A stretch of 62,000 nucleotides of DNA from positions 1 through 62,000 of the forward strand of contig WPIO01000251.1 in the NCBI GenBank assembly GCA_009760855.2, given 5' to 3'. Both the position numbers and the translations under genes were made by a program. This DNA is from Cristatella mucedo (taxonomy: Eukaryota > Bryozoa > Phylactolaemata > Cristatellidae). The notes beneath the pieces are model-generated. The model saw nothing but the letters and a program-made list of their open reading frames with translations. It had not been told where the DNA came from and searched no databases. Positions 23,219 to 35,819 of the stretch are shown piece by piece. How positions within the stretch are numbered: the first letter of the stretch is position 1; the number at the start of each line of letters is the position of its first letter.

Positions 23219-24458
23219 GTCATAATAATAGTAATAATAATGCACTTAATAAAGCGCCCTTGGAGAACTCAATCTCTTTCTAGGCACTTCACGTTTGCTG
23301 CAAAGGGAAGCGCAATTGAATGGTGAGTAATATCATGGGTGATAAACATGAATAAAATGGTTCGGGGTGACATGCACAGGGTCAGCATGCAAATGTGGTT
23401 AGTGGCAGCATTCACAGTGTCAGCACGCATAAGCACATCAAAGACAAATCACAGGGACCCACTAAATGCTGTCCTAGATAGGTGTGTTTTTAAGTTCCTT
23501 TTAAATGTGGTCAGGTCAGGGGATGTTCTGACGCAGGTCGGGAGGGAGTTCCAGGCTTTGGGAGCATATGAACTAAATGCACGGTCTCCAAAAGAATTTA
23601 AGGTTTGTACGAGGTATTTCTAGACTGTTGGATTCCGAAAAGCGGGTGGTACGATGCTTGGCCTGATGGGGTAGTATATCTGAAAGATAGGCTTTAGCCA
23701 TAGAATGAAGGGACCTAAAAGTGAGCGACAAAACCTTGAAGTCAATCCGTTGCTTGACTGGTAGCCAGTGCAGGTCGGCGAGTAGTGGAGTAATGTGGCA
23801 ACTGCGACGCTCACGACATACAAGCCTAGCTGCAGAGTTTTGAACCAGCTGCAATCGCCTGATCGCACATGCTGGTAGGCCAGTAAGCAGTGAGTTGCAG
23901 AAGTCAAGACGGGATGTCACGAATGCATGGACCAAATTGGACGTGGTATCCTTATCTAAACAAGCCCGAATTTTAGAAATGTTATGAAGCTGAAAATAGG
24001 CAGATTTGACTGTAGAGCTGATATGGTCGTCTAACGAAAGGTCGCTTCGGAATATGACACCTTGATTTTGAGCTGATTCGACTGGAGCTATGCTGGCAGA
24101 GCCAATTTCGAGAGTCAACCTTTCCAATTTGTGAATCACTCTGGGTTTGCCCATAACTAGCAAGTTAGCTTTATCATCGTTTAGTTTTAGAAAATTTGCT
24201 GCCATCCTTGTGATGATGTCATCAATGCATGCAGCAAGTGAGTTGAGTGAATTTGAGGTGCTCGAAGGCTGGGAGGGATCAAAGCAAAGGTACAACTGAG
24301 TGTCATCCACTTAGAAGTGAAAGCCTAGATTGTGCTTGGCAATCACATCAGCAAGAGGGAGAGTATAAACTATGAAAAGAACCGGACCTAGCACAGAGCC
24401 CTGAGGTACTCCATATTTTAGAGGTACTTCAGATGATCTTTGCCAATTCACGTCAATA
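23219..24458 (-). mobile_element. L2-A LINE copy, 5'-truncated in RT palm
   Basis: The 3' end is complete: an (AAT)n tract at 23221-23241, then the terminal stem-loop (GCACTTAATAAAGCGCCCTT ... TCTTTCTAGGCACTTC), the long 3' UTR with the GGGGTGACATGCACAGGGTC block, and then the coding part. The 5' end lies at about 24458, inside the RT palm just before the PQGSVLGP motif. The remaining ORFs are described separately. The copy lies between another L2-A copy on its 3' side and a family B copy on its 5' side. Confidence 0.88.
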
Positions 24459-24502
24459 GGATGAAACTGATGCAGCAGTTCAGGTAGGTACGAATGAGCC
24501 AA
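23573..24502 (-). pseudogene. RT fragment of L2-A LINE
   Basis: Two minus-strand ORFs, 24311-24502 and 23573-24310, together encode the second half of an L2-clade RT. The first contains [11 protein letters not shown] and LGFHF. A stop codon then replaces the first residue of the catalytic YADD-type motif, so the second ORF begins at DDTQLYLCFDPS. It continues with FLKLNDDKANLLVMGKP, the NQGVIF block and the conserved C-terminal segment HWLPVKQRIDFKVLSLTF. The start of the first ORF ([15 protein letters not shown]) belongs to a family B fragment, so that part is a chimeric read-through. A frameshift near 23600 removes the last 50 or so residues. The protein is not functional. Confidence 0.8.
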
Positions 24503-26140
24503 GCTGTGCCATAGCCGGCAGCATGTGAGTATATGTCATTGATGAGCCTATGAATTGTTCAAGTTCCGCAGTCTAGGACCTTCAGAACAAAAGCTTCTAC
24601 TGCCAACGGTCTTTAAGCGGAAGAATGTACCATCTAATTTATTGTCCACACAGGACCTGTGGGAGCAAAGAGGTTGAAACTGGTGCAGCAGTTAAGCTAG
24701 GTACGAAGGAGCCAAGCCGTGGCGGGCCTTGTAGGTAGACCCTTTTTTCTGTATCTTGTGATCACCCGGCAGCCATCCTCTCTCTTTTAGCAAAGTAAAC
24801 ACATTAAACACTTTCCATTAGCGAAGTACCACAGTTTTTAAAACATCTGGGATTTGCAAACTAGCTTTGCTGCCATATTCATAGCCAGCTGCTGTGGCCT
24901 CGTGACTTTTTTGGTAGCCCATGACAAAAGGGAATTACAATAATCTAGCCGACACAGAACTAATGAGATAGTAAAACGTATGCGTGCTATCGTGGAATAC
25001 AGTTCCTAATGTTAGATAGCGAGCGGACGTAGAGGCTATGGAATAAGGCTATGGAAGCAGTCTTCTTAACAAAGCTTTCATTATTTAAGCACTTTTCGAA
25101 GGCGATACCTACACTCCAAACACATGGTCGCACAAAAGCATCGCCTATTAGGAGAGAAAAGCCTTCTAGTCCAGCCACATGCTTAGGGTGCCCTATGAGC
25201 AGCAGGTCATTTTTATCGTCGTTCAGTTTAAAGACGTTTTTCGACATCCAGAATTACAGATAGGCAAAGCAAGCAAAGCAGTTTATAAGTCGCGGCAGCT
25301 GATTCTGATGGTTTAAATCACAACTACATCTGCGTATCGTAAGTTCTAACGTTATAGCCAACTCCATAGTTCGGCATCACCTTGCTATTAGGTTGAGTAT
25401 GAACGGGAACAAAGAAGGACAGAGGATGAACCCTTGTGGAACCCCACACATGGCTGGTCTGACTGATGAGACCTGATCTCCACTCAATGGGGATTAAAAA
25501 TTATCAGCAAAATATGATTTAAAATACGCCAGTGCCTAGCCTGCCAGATTGATCATTGCTCTCAATCTTTTAACTAGAATATCGTGATAGATATTGTTGA
25601 AGTCTGCTGATAGATTTGGTAGGGCTAGGGCAGTGACCTTCCAGTCATAGTTGCTACAACAAATATCACTGGTAACACAATGGAGAGCTGTTTCAGTGAA
25701 GTGCTTCCGCTTGTACCCCGGTTGAAATGTTTCTGAAGTTTCATTCATTTAGTGTCTGTTTGCAGCTGCTTAACGGCATTTTTATAAGAATTTTCAACAA
25801 AAAATGAAGAATGAAAACTGGTGGTAGTTTTTAAGAACCTCCTCATCTAATCCATGCTTTTAAACTATCGATCTAAAGACTGCTGGTTTGAAGGAGTTGA
25901 TCGCAACCTATTTTTTGGAGAAGCATGAACAATCTTGGTTACGGCTGGACTAAATTTTTCTGCGGTTGCAAACTACAAATATTATGGCATAATGTTGTAA
26001 AGAGACGTGGTCTTTGCTTGAACTTACTAAGGTATCCACATGGCATGCAGAAAACTTTGAAAATTATTTACAGAAGGTCGGTCACAGGTTGCGAGGCAAC
26101 AACTACTAATAGTCAGAGTAGCTTTATGGAGGTAGAAGTA
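24459..26140 (-). mobile_element. Family B LINE copy (CR1/L2 superfamily), decayed
   Basis: On the minus strand this region aligns in order with the better family B copy at 45783-47372. Shared blocks include AGGTTGAAACTGGTGCAGCA, GAGCCAAGCCGTGGCGGGCC, the peptide KLNDDKNDLLLIGHPKHVAGL (24987-25247), and the palm-region segment near 25530-25750. A 49-bp piece (24459-24507) repeats the segment 24671-24721 out of order at the junction with the L2-A copy. Upstream of about 25760 the match fades, though a short segment near 26080 (GGTCACAGGTTGCGA) also recurs at 44780. Many stops and indels are present. Confidence 0.6.
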
Positions 26141-26149
26141 AGCACAATT

Positions 26150-26480
26150 TGTTTCAGTGAAGAAATCTGAAAAAAATTTGTGCGAACCAATAATATCTGG
26201 AGAGTGAGAGCTCAAGGAACGAGGCCCCTGATCTGTGCGGCCCTGCTCGGTAGGCCCCTGATCCAAACTGTAGGCTTCTTATTTGAGAGGCAGGCAGACC
26301 TGCAAGCATTTGGTTAAATAAGTCGAAAAGCAACGACATAAATGCATGAACTAAGTCTGATGTAGTTTCTGATCTAAGTAGGCCAGAGTTTTCTCAAATT
26401 TATGTAGCTGAAAGTTGGTAGTCTTAAATGTGGTGCTAATGAGGTCGTCTAGTGGAGGGTCGCCGTAGAATGGCACGCTT
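26150..26480 (-). mobile_element. L2-A LINE fragment, RT C-terminal part
   Basis: The minus-strand ORF 26154-26339 contains LAGLPASQIRSLQFG, equivalent to the LTGLPACAIRRLQLV block of L2-A. The following 140 bp continue upstream in the element with recognisable nucleotide blocks (AAATGCATGAACTAAGTCTG, CTAATGAGGTCGTCTAGTG). The fragment is truncated at both ends and lacks a tail. Confidence 0.6.
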
Positions 26481-28639
26481 ACGTTTCATGTTGATGCTAC
26501 AGGCGATCTGCTGATATGAGCCTATGATATGCAATTTAAACTTTTTAATGACAACACTTACTACATACATCCATTGCTCAGACAAAGTGATGACTGGCCG
26601 AGGGTGGTATACAAATGTATCAATATTTGTATTACGTAGTATCAAAGTTTCTAAGAGTCAGTGAGGTTAAAATATTCGGCGATCTGCAATTTTATGCAAA
26701 TGAATCATCATGGCTGGAAAATATAAGAACGTCTGCATATTTAATTTAGACGTCTTGCAGAAAAACAACAATAATATATTGATTGCTCGGCAAACTGTTA
26801 GCCGCACCATACATTCGCATCCAGGCCCTTCGTCCAAGGTTTAGGCTATAAAAGCTGCCGCTGCTCGGCTGCTATGCATCCATACAAGCCTGTCGGCGTT
26901 TTTGACCGCCTCTCAGTCTTGAGTAGCACTCTTTTGAGGATACGATTGGGTAATTTAGTCTCCTTTAACTTTAAATCTGCCAATAATGATGCTGATCTCG
27001 GGTGAAAATGAGAAAATATATAGAGATAATATTAGCAGCTCAATTGTACAGAGTGTTGTAATGCCGAATGCTCGATGATGTATGCTTACCTTGCAGTTTG
27101 CCTAGGGGCGATGCAAACTGCCGAATTCGATTCAATGAGTGTCTTCTTGCAGTAAGCCGGTCGCCCTTGCCTATAGCATTTCCTGTGCCGGCGTACTTAC
27201 TGTTGCTAACAGATCGTGAGTTCGTGGCGTTAAATGGACCACGATATATACATAAATAAGGAATTTTAATGAACTTTATTCGCAAGCACGCAGCGTTACT
27301 GCGCATCTAGTTCAGTTTTATCCCTACACTCCTCAAAATAACTCAGCAGGTCGCACGTAGAACCCCACCATATAACATGAGCCCTCTTACCAAAGAAACA
27401 ATTAGCAGTTCTGGTTAAGGCTCCCCATGACTCAGCGTAAACTCCTATTGCCCGGAACTCTGCTCTAAGGAAGATGTCTACTACCCGGGAAACGTTCCTA
27501 CCTCGCCCTCTAACACGGGCGAATTAAATAAATTTGAGAGTATACAATAATTAGGAATCAACAGTTAATTAATCACCTTCTCTCATTCAACCAGAGAGCT
27601 GTGTCTTATTAACACTTACCGACTGCACATTGTCTTAGAAATTTCTGGCATCATGAGCAGCCTCTCACCGAACCAGATTTTTCTCGCTGGTATGTCTGAG
27701 CCTTCTTAAGCTATAGGGCTTAAACTGAATTCAATTCGGAAACCTTAACTGTTTAATCCTAAAATAAATATAAATGGCTTATGAAGACCAACTATTCGAT
27801 AGTGTTTGAGCCGTAGCTGCAACTACCCGAAATTACGGCTAAGAAACATTTACATCGGCTATCGTACTTTAAGTCAACCTCTTGTTTTCTTTCCCAGCTG
27901 TGTTATGACTTCAGTCAACTACATCTCCATCCTGTGCCACTGAGTGTCCAAAATTTTGCCTAGATTGTATATACCTTTAAGCCATTATATCGATATGGGT
28001 GATGCTTAAATTATTAATGGGCTGTTATAGCTATTCATAGATTGTAGGCATTCAGTGAACCTCACAAGTTCATCTCAATACTCGTGGTTGAAATGAACCA
28101 ATATCTCTGGTCACATAACAAGACTAACCTTAAAATTCCTTTTATGCAAAGCAATTTTATCTTCCCACTGCCTTCAGGCCAAGTAATTCTTTGCTTGAAA
28201 ATTGCACTCACCGTGCACCTAAAGAGCCTGTGGAGTTTGGTGCTCGACTCAATAAGTCAGCAACTCCAAACTCTATTTCTGTCTGAGATGCAATCTATCA
28301 GCGACCGCATGGACTGCGACTGAAAATTCGAGTTTGGGCTTGAATGCGAACATTTTCCAAATGTTGTCTTGTAAGAGTTGCCTCTGCATTGACCTACTGA
28401 TAAAAGCGTATATTTTATCAAAATTTATCGATCAAATCCTTTTTGATTGTAGTAAAGAGTTTATATTTATTAAACCAATGCTACTCACTCATTTTCCGAT
28501 ATAGAACTTCACGCTACATTTAAAATAGTTCTAAATGTACAATGAAAGAATCTGCAATAAAAGTGACGGAATCTTAACGTCAGTAAATTGCTTAATTTAG
28601 AGCAATGAATGAATGTATGTAATAAATACTGCGATGTAA
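26481..28639. other. AT-rich DNA, nothing identified
   Basis: The longest ORFs are 63 to 88 codons (27040-27306 minus, 28084-28323 plus) with no recognisable similarity. No repeat family or RNA gene was seen. Confidence 0.45.
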
Positions 28640-29000
28640 CCACTGCGAAGCTACAGAAAGAGAAGCCTCACAGTAGAGTATTTCAGCAATGGTAAGGCTG
28701 ATTACTCAGATGGCCTGAGCAATTAGGCCCTTACCGTGGAAGCAGTAAGCCACAGAAGTCAAGACATGATGCCACAGTTGCATGACAAATTCGACGAAGT
28801 ATCCCTGACTAAGCAGTCCCAATTATTTGCACTTTTTCATAGCTAAAAGTAGAACGTATTGACTAAGGAGCTACTGATGTCGTCTAGTGCTACCAGAGAT
28901 ATTATGCTGGCAGAGCCAAGTTTAAGTGCTATTATTTCCAACTTCTGAGCAACACTTGGTGCTCAGTGAGTAGTAGTATGGTTGTACCACTATTCTATTA
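28640..29000 (-). mobile_element. L2-A LINE fragment, diverged
   Basis: Nucleotide blocks of the RT C-terminal region remain in correct order on the minus strand, for example GCAGTAAGCCACAGAAGTCA, GACATGATGCCACAGTTGCA, ATGTCGTCTAGTGCTA and ATATTATGCTGGCAGAGCCA. These match 60040-60300. No ORF of useful length survives. The fragment has no tail. Confidence 0.55.
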
Positions 29001-29289
29001 GCGAAAGTTAGCCCACCTAAATGTTTGGATGTCAGCAATACATTCAGCAACCAAATTTAGTTAATTTGACTTGCTGGATTTCTGGGAGGAGTCAATACTT
29101 TGACACAGCTGTGTATCATCTTCCTATACCGGACAGCTGCACATTCATGGTGAAAAAATCCTCTAAAATTACATGACGACTAAAAAATTTTTTTATTATA
29201 TGTGAACCTACATTGATACAGAAATCAGTGAAAAAACATCGCAAGTTGTCATCAAATCTACTTTTAGGTCTGAGTGAAATCTGGGATAT

Positions 29290-29800
29290 CTTTCCACACT
29301 GACCTTTTACTTGATAACTATGTGAGCTCCACAGTCTAGCCTTTCAACTACCACATTTCGTGAAAAATCACCTGCTTGTACAGTGATACTACATGCAAAT
29401 TGGTCAATGTATCTGTAAAATCTCGTCTCCACTTCTGTAAATAGCTGCTTGCTATCGCCCTGGGGAAATCAAGTGCTTACCGGTTTGCAATAGACTGCAA
29501 ATTGGCTTGTATGTCTAGAGCTCATCAGTTACCAGATCATAACACTTTTAGTCCTACTAGTCTAGCCGACTGGCTCCCCGTCTTGCAAGAAATTAACTTA
29601 AAGGTTTTTTTCTTTCTTTCCTGTCTCTTTGTATTCACGCTGCAGTCTAACGATCAGAATTACTCGACAGCCATGCTAGTCGTCGCATCAAACACACTTC
29701 TTACTTAAATTGAGCCTTGCTTCGTGGCAACCTTAATTCGCTTGCGGACTTTACCTTAGGTTTGAGTGCTCCCATATCCTGGAAATAACTGCCAATTAAA
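29290..29800 (+). mobile_element. Possible decayed LINE fragment
   Basis: Short plus-strand blocks resemble L2-A in the right order: GAGCTCCACAGTCTAGCCTT near 29325, CCGACTGGCTCCCCGTCTTG near 29567 (like the DLHWLPVKQ-coding block) and GAGTGCTCCCATATCCTGGA near 29764 (like the YAPKAWNSLP-coding block). Each match is weak alone. The assignment rests on their order and spacing. Confidence 0.3.
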
Positions 29801-30189
29801 GTTGAAAAGTCTCTTTATGGAGAAGATTAAAGAAGAAGCTAAAATTCACATCTTCTTCACAGTTGTAGTTTGATCCATTGCAATTTTTCACTCGTAGACG
29901 TATGCGTGGTGACGCTAAACATGCAATCACTAGCATAATATGTAAGCTAACACCGGGCATCTCAGCAAAACTAACCGTATTATGCACATTTAAATTGTGC
30001 TTTTTGCCACTGACCGCATAGTCGCGCTTTTTTACAGCATGCTTAAAGTGACAGAAAAATATTGTCTCAGAGGGACCTGTTCACATTTATTACTATAAAT
30101 AATACTATATTTTACAGAGGTTCACTATTTATCGTGAATGTAATTTTTATTGAAACTGGCATGAACAAGTCGGGCTTTAATGCACAACC
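29801..30189. other. AT-rich DNA, nothing identified
   Basis: No ORF longer than about 63 codons and no repeat family was recognised. Confidence 0.4.
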
Positions 30190-30870
30190 TAACACCGTCT
30201 AGTTTGAAGTTGAACTGTAACTCACTGCTTACTGATCTACCAGCACGTGCAATCAGGCGCTTACAGCTGGTGCAAAAATCTGCAGCTAGGCTTTTCCTGT
30301 CGTGAAGGTCGCAGTTGCCACATCACACCACTTCTCGCCGACCTCCACCAGTCAAGTAACGGATCGACTTCAAGGTTTTGTTACTCACTTCTAGGTCACG
30401 TCATCCTTTGGCTCCAGCCTATCTCTCAGATCAAGTCCCACACCAGGCCAAGCATCACACCACCCGCTTTTTGGAATCTAACAGCTTACCAAAACCTCGT
30501 AAGGCCTTATCCTTTGGAGACCGTGCATTTAGTTTGTATGCTGCTAAAGCGTGGAACTCACTTCCGACTTACTTCACAACATTCTCTGACTTTACCATGT
30601 TTAAAAAGAACTTAACATCGCAACCTATTTAGGACAGCATTTATTAGGTTCCTGTGATTCGTCCTTTATGTGCTCATACGTGCTGACACTAACCAAACTT
30701 GTATGCTGACCCTGTGCATTTCACCCATAAACGTGTTATCCTTTTTGTTTATCAGGGATGATTTTACTCACCATTGATTCGCATTTTCCTTTGCAGCAAA
30801 TGTAAAGCGCCTAAAGAGAGGTTGAGTTATCTGAGGGCGCTTTATCAAGAGTATTATTATTCTTATTAAC
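30190..30870 (+). mobile_element. L2-A LINE copy, 5'-truncated with complete 3' end
   Basis: The copy begins within the RT C-terminal region (AACTCACTGCTTACTGATCT) and runs through the end of the coding region, the 3' UTR with GTGCTGACACTAACCAAACT and GCATGCTGACCC-like blocks, and the terminal stem-loop (GTAAAGCGCCTAAAGAGAGG ... GAGGGCGCTTTATCAAGAG) into ATTATTATTCTTATT. Two overlapping ORFs (30247-30615 and 30378-30632) are frame fragments. The second encodes AAKAWNSLPTYFTTFSD and KKNLTS, the conserved C terminus of the LINE protein. One frameshift separates them. Confidence 0.85.
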
Positions 30871-33490
30871 TGCATGTCATGCATCTAATGGCAAGCAGCT
30901 GTGCTTAATAATTGGGTGACTTTTTCGTACAAAAACCAAACCAATCAATAGCAAAGACGCAATTAGTGAATACAGTAAGCAATTATCTAAGCTGGAGTAC
31001 TGGGAAGCTTACCAGTTTTATCTTAATCATTTAGCTTTATAATGACTACTACCATTACCCACTTTCTATATTTTTTCAAAGATTGTAGTAGTCGTTGAAA
31101 TCTATCTAGCCCTATTTAGGATAATCGAGCATAAGCAAAATTAATATGAAATATTTGGCTCTATTGAATTGCCGTCGAACCATTGAAATCCATATGTAAA
31201 GTGACTGCATGCAAGTCGGAAGTATAAGCTCACTGACAAGAAAAATCAGCACTATTCAATTATTTCGTACAACCTTAGATGAAATAATTTGCCTTTAATG
31301 CATATGAATTGTGCTTTCTAGAGGCTTCAACTGAAATGTATGAATATTTACAAAGGCCTCCAGATTTTTTTGCAGATATCCTAAATGATCTCCAAAAGTA
31401 GAAGCTAATAAATTATATATTGTCCGGAATAAATTGTACGGAATAATACGGAATAAAGTTTACGGAAACCCTAACACAAATTTTAAGGTATAGCGGTCTC
31501 TGTTATTTGATCTTTGCTATTCTCTGATGCGACTATTAATCTGACGAAAAAAACTTTCCAGCACCGTTTTTATACATTCTGGGTAAAGAGCCATTGCTTG
31601 AATGATCACAGGTGCAATGAAAGAGTCAGCAAAATATTTTATGCTAGTAACGAAGTTAAATTTGCACACACTTCAATCCTAAGAAGAGATAGCTTGTTTC
31701 TTGCCATTTCTGCGCAAATTAACCGAAAACTTTCCACAAATAATAAAATAAAATCTTACAAAAACTTGAGTATACAAATGAGGCCATGAAAACCACAAAG
31801 AAAGATTAGTTGTTTCTTTAGGCAACGAAGACCATCCTTTATCTCTCCTTAAAGTTAACTGGCTTCAAAGTGACATAAAATAGTATACTCGCAATGCATT
31901 GATCTTTCTGAGCTGAATGTTGAGCTTAATTAATGGATTGACATGTTAAAGGATGAGCATCTTTCTTCTTGCACAGACGAAAGAGTAAAAGACGTTCGAA
32001 AAAGTACGAATTTGTGGTAAAGCTCAAAGAGCTGCATATCAAATTATTTTATAATGGTAAGACACCTGCTTATTGTTGTTAACAGTAGCTAAGTTAGAAG
32101 ACAGCCATCTGTCTCTAATGTCAACGTCTTTCACATATAAAAATGCTCCTTAACGGTGTCAGAAGTTGCGGTTAATTTTCATGGATATTTACATTTTTAC
32201 AAACAACTTAGTGAGTTGGAGCTTTTATCAAGTTTTAAATACTTTATACCTCGTTACAGTACTTGCAAACCTAACGGGGAATGTGTGACAGTGGGAAGTT
32301 ATGCCTCCCACTTAATAGCATTTATCTCCCCTAACAGCACATTTATTAATATCGCTCAAATACCAATGGAACGATCGGCATGCCAATTAGCACAAACAAC
32401 AAGGATAACATGAGCTATCTTTTAATGTAACTATAGTTTTTGTGAAGAACCTCTTATGAATTATGAAAGTCAAGGTCACGCTTGTCAGCTGACATTAGCA
32501 ATACATAGATATCATATTCATCCAACAGATTCAATAACATGCACTGCAAAAATTCGCCATACATGCCAAAAGATAGAGGAAATTTTTTTCAGAATAGAGT
32601 TTTTGCTAAAAAGGAAAATAAGTCGACGTATCAAACATCACTGTGATTAGCATAAGTCAATAATTTGTCATTCAAGGACGTTGGCACTATGCTTGCTTGA
32701 CATACAACTCAACTACTCAACTGAGTGACTACTATTTGGAAGAAATCTACCACAGCACATTTTTCAAATTTTAAGTCAACGTGGTCACAATTGGCCACGC
32801 TGTAGAATTTTCAAGGTTCCAAAGAACAACATTTGGGAAAGCTGGGCTGAAGGCAAGTAATTATGTACATCTTGTACACGAATCACGTAAGGGTCATAAT
32901 CCCTGTTTACTGACATGCAATTTTGAAGCATATAAGAAGTAGCGTATGCCCCAATCTTCACGTTGATTCGATCATTATTAGCATATATGTGACATGTATA
33001 CGACACCTCGGCGCCATTTCGGCAAAGCCTACGGCACGACTAAAAGCCAGCTTACTATCAAAACAGGTCAATATAGTAATGATCATATGCACGCCGAAAG
33101 AATGCTGGAATAATATTTAAGCATAGATAATCATACACTTAGAATTTCAAGATGATCGAATCACTTTTTTTTGGAGATATGACACTAGCAAGATACCGAA
33201 GGCTGGCATTCGATTCGGTCGCGAAAGAGAGGAACTCAGAACGGCAAGCTATGAAAATGTAAAAGCACGATGCATCGCGTAAACATTCAATACAATAAAT
33301 ACAATTTTTTACGAATACGTCAGCCACACAATGCCATTATCGCGTCAACGAAATATATCTAAGATAACTGCCATGCTGTGGCAGTGTTGGCTTGAGACCG
33401 CCAGTCTGACAAACAACGGTTGAGATCCGAAGTTTGTCTCGCGGTCATAATTCACATCTTAAGCTATAACGGCAAAAATTAGAACTCAGC
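30871..33490. other. AT-rich DNA, nothing identified
   Basis: This is a long stretch without recognisable genes, with ORFs up to 91 codons (31514-31789 plus). A tRNA-like segment around 33385-33440 is too weak to call. No repeat family was recognised. Confidence 0.45.
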
Positions 33491-33572
33491 TAATGTAAAA
33501 CACCTAGAGAGAGATTGAGTTCCCTGAGGGCGCTTTATCAAGTGCATTAATAATAATATTATTATTATTATA
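33491..33572 (+). mobile_element. L2-A LINE tail-only fragment
   Basis: About 80 bp remain. They comprise AATGTAAAACACCTAGAGAG, then GATTGAGTTCCCTGAGGGCG and CTTTATCAAGTGCATTAATA, ending in an (ATT)n tract. This is exactly the L2-A terminal stem-loop with its microsatellite tail, an extreme 5' truncation. Confidence 0.78.
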
Positions 33573-33885
33573 TAGAACTTGAAATTACCTCAATTTCACT
33601 TGAATGCAGTTTCAATTGAATCGACAGTTGCAGACTGATTCCCAGTGAAGGACGGATTTTTATGCTATGTACCCGGCGGGCGGTCTCGATCCGGCGGATC
33701 AACTTCCCGGTATTTAATGGCTACTAAAGGGACCGGATTAGCGGTTCCAGGGTTTAGAAGGTGCGGTGAATGGGCTCCTTAGTTACCGTGGCTTCGGTGG
33801 CAGTAATTTATCGACACATTATCCCTAACCATAGTCAAATCGCCGAACGATAGTGACTTCCCGTTTGTGAGCCAACGTAAACATA
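33573..33885. other. Intergenic DNA, nothing identified
   Basis: A short mixed stretch with a locally GC-richer segment (33665-33800). No feature could be assigned. Confidence 0.4.
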
Positions 33886-34020
33886 TCCCATTGGTTAAGG
33901 TGCTCGCCCTATCGAGGTCTGGGCGAGGTCGTAGGCTCAAGCCTGTGGCATATGTGAAGGACCTAAATAGAGATTAAGTTATGTTAGAGCGCTATACAAA
34001 TGAACTATATTTATTTATAT
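33886..34020 (+). mobile_element. SINE2 copy, best preserved tail
   Basis: The head TTGGTTAAGGTGCTCGCCCT (from 33891) with GTCGTAGGCTCAAGCCTG as the B-box region is followed by GGCATATGTGAAGGACCTAA, ATAGAGATTAAGTTATGTTA and GAGCGCTATACAAATGAACT, then TATATTTATTTATAT. The two arms of the tail (GTGAAG-[G/C]-[A/G]CCT ... AGCGCTATAC) correspond to the L2-A terminal stem-loop arms. Short TATT repeats end the copy, as is usual for tRNA-derived SINEs that borrow a LINE tail. Confidence 0.82.
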
Positions 34021-35819
34021 TGATATCAATGTAAGCATATTTCTGGAAAATAGACTAGCAGTTAGTTCCTTCAATAGCCATTTGGCGAAGATGGACGCGT
34101 AGCAACTATGCACTAAGGAGTTACTACGCTTGGCGCTGTCGGGTTTAAGCTTTTGGATTGTTATAACTACCTAGTCAGGCCGTTGACTTCAAGGGGGCGC
34201 GTCGTTATTTTGAAAATTTAACGTTTTTTAATAGTTTAAAGCGATGTTATGCGGCTCAATTTAGGGCTTAATAGCTTATATTTATAGAGTTTGCTGAGAA
34301 CACGCTAATCAGGTGATCACCTAAAAAAATATTTTGTTGAGCTCGATGTACTACTTCCAGTATAAATAGGTCTTACAAAATTTAATCTCTGACGCAATCT
34401 TTTTACAAAAATGAGTGTTGCAAAACACTTAAAATATCCTAGTATACGTCATTCACTGCAATATCTCTCAGAAAAGAAGAATCATCGTTTCTGGTCAGTC
34501 TGGCCATTTGAACTAGCGCCTCTTAAGTCTGAACTGGAGGGACATGATATCTGCGACACTAAAATTAATAGCTTAATAGCTTAAATTAATAACTGAAATT
34601 TCATTATTAGTAAAATATACTCGCATATATCTAATACAATTATATTTAACGTGATCTAAATCTTGGAAAAATTCTTAAGCATTTCCTATATCAAGATCCC
34701 TTAGGAATACATTTAACGCTTTCATGTTATCCCTAACCGAATAATGCAAGGCGGAACTGTTAAACTTACCACTAACTTAAGGGTCATGCTTTCCTTACAA
34801 TACCTTCATCTTGAAGAGTGCAAACAGAAATTAAGCTCTCAGGGCACTTTGCAAGTATATGGTTATTATAATAACAAATATTATTGTGCTTTGTGATCTT
34901 GAATGATCTCTGCTGTCTTCGTTAAGAATGCAAACCAAATAACTCTAAACAATGTCACGCAAGATTGTAGTTACTATATGTAACTAAAGTGACCATTTTT
35001 GAGTGAAGAATCAGCCCAGAACGAATGTACGTGATATTAGCCTCATTATTTAAAAAAAATATATATATTGAACATGAATTAATAATAAAAAGACTCATAC
35101 AATTTTACGTATAGGTATTTTATACGGGAAGGCATGGTCTTCATTATGAGAATAAATTGCAAATGACTTTACTTTAGGCATGTTTTTAGAAGAAGAAATA
35201 TCTGCTTCATTAACTAAGATCCTTTACTTTTAGGAGTCCGGATAACCCTTAACTACACGGGCTGTATTGAATCTACCGGACGCTTCGGTGTACTATGCGC
35301 TGTGAAGAGTAATATTGTATGGCATCTGGCTTTAGTGTCCCTGGAAATTCAAGATGGCAGTACGGGAACAAATGCTTCGTTGGCATCATGTAGCGACTAC
35401 AATTATCCAATCAATGTGGTTGAGTGGCTATCCATCGTCAGAGCAGACTGCTACTCGAATGATTACACTAACATCACAAAGCACAACTACGTAGAAGTTT
35501 TTTTTTTTTTGCAACTTCGGAATTTTTCAATGGATTATTTCTCAATGCTAAGAAACATGTCTTGTATTGCACAATATTTTAATGCAGAGAAGAACTCTTA
35601 TTTTATCCATGCAAAACCCATCATCAATCTTGCATTGTGCGGTGAGTTAATTTTGGCTGCCTTTTAATGACCTATATTGATTTAGTTTATAAATACTAGA
35701 TTGAATGGTTGATTAGTTATTAGATTGATTGATAACATCTCTTGGTGGCATTGTATTTACTGCATCTTCAACCTAATAGACTTACACGCATTGTTAACTG
35801 TGCTGACACCAGCCAAATA
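34021..35819. other. AT-rich DNA, nothing identified
   Basis: One ORF of 121 codons (35302-35667 plus) is open but has no recognisable motif and crosses a poly-T run. It is not called as a gene. No repeat family was seen. Confidence 0.4.

Noticed and set aside
35302-35667. 121-codon plus-strand ORF as a gene
   Set aside because: No recognisable motif, AT-rich flanks, and the frame crosses a poly-T run. A chance ORF is as likely.
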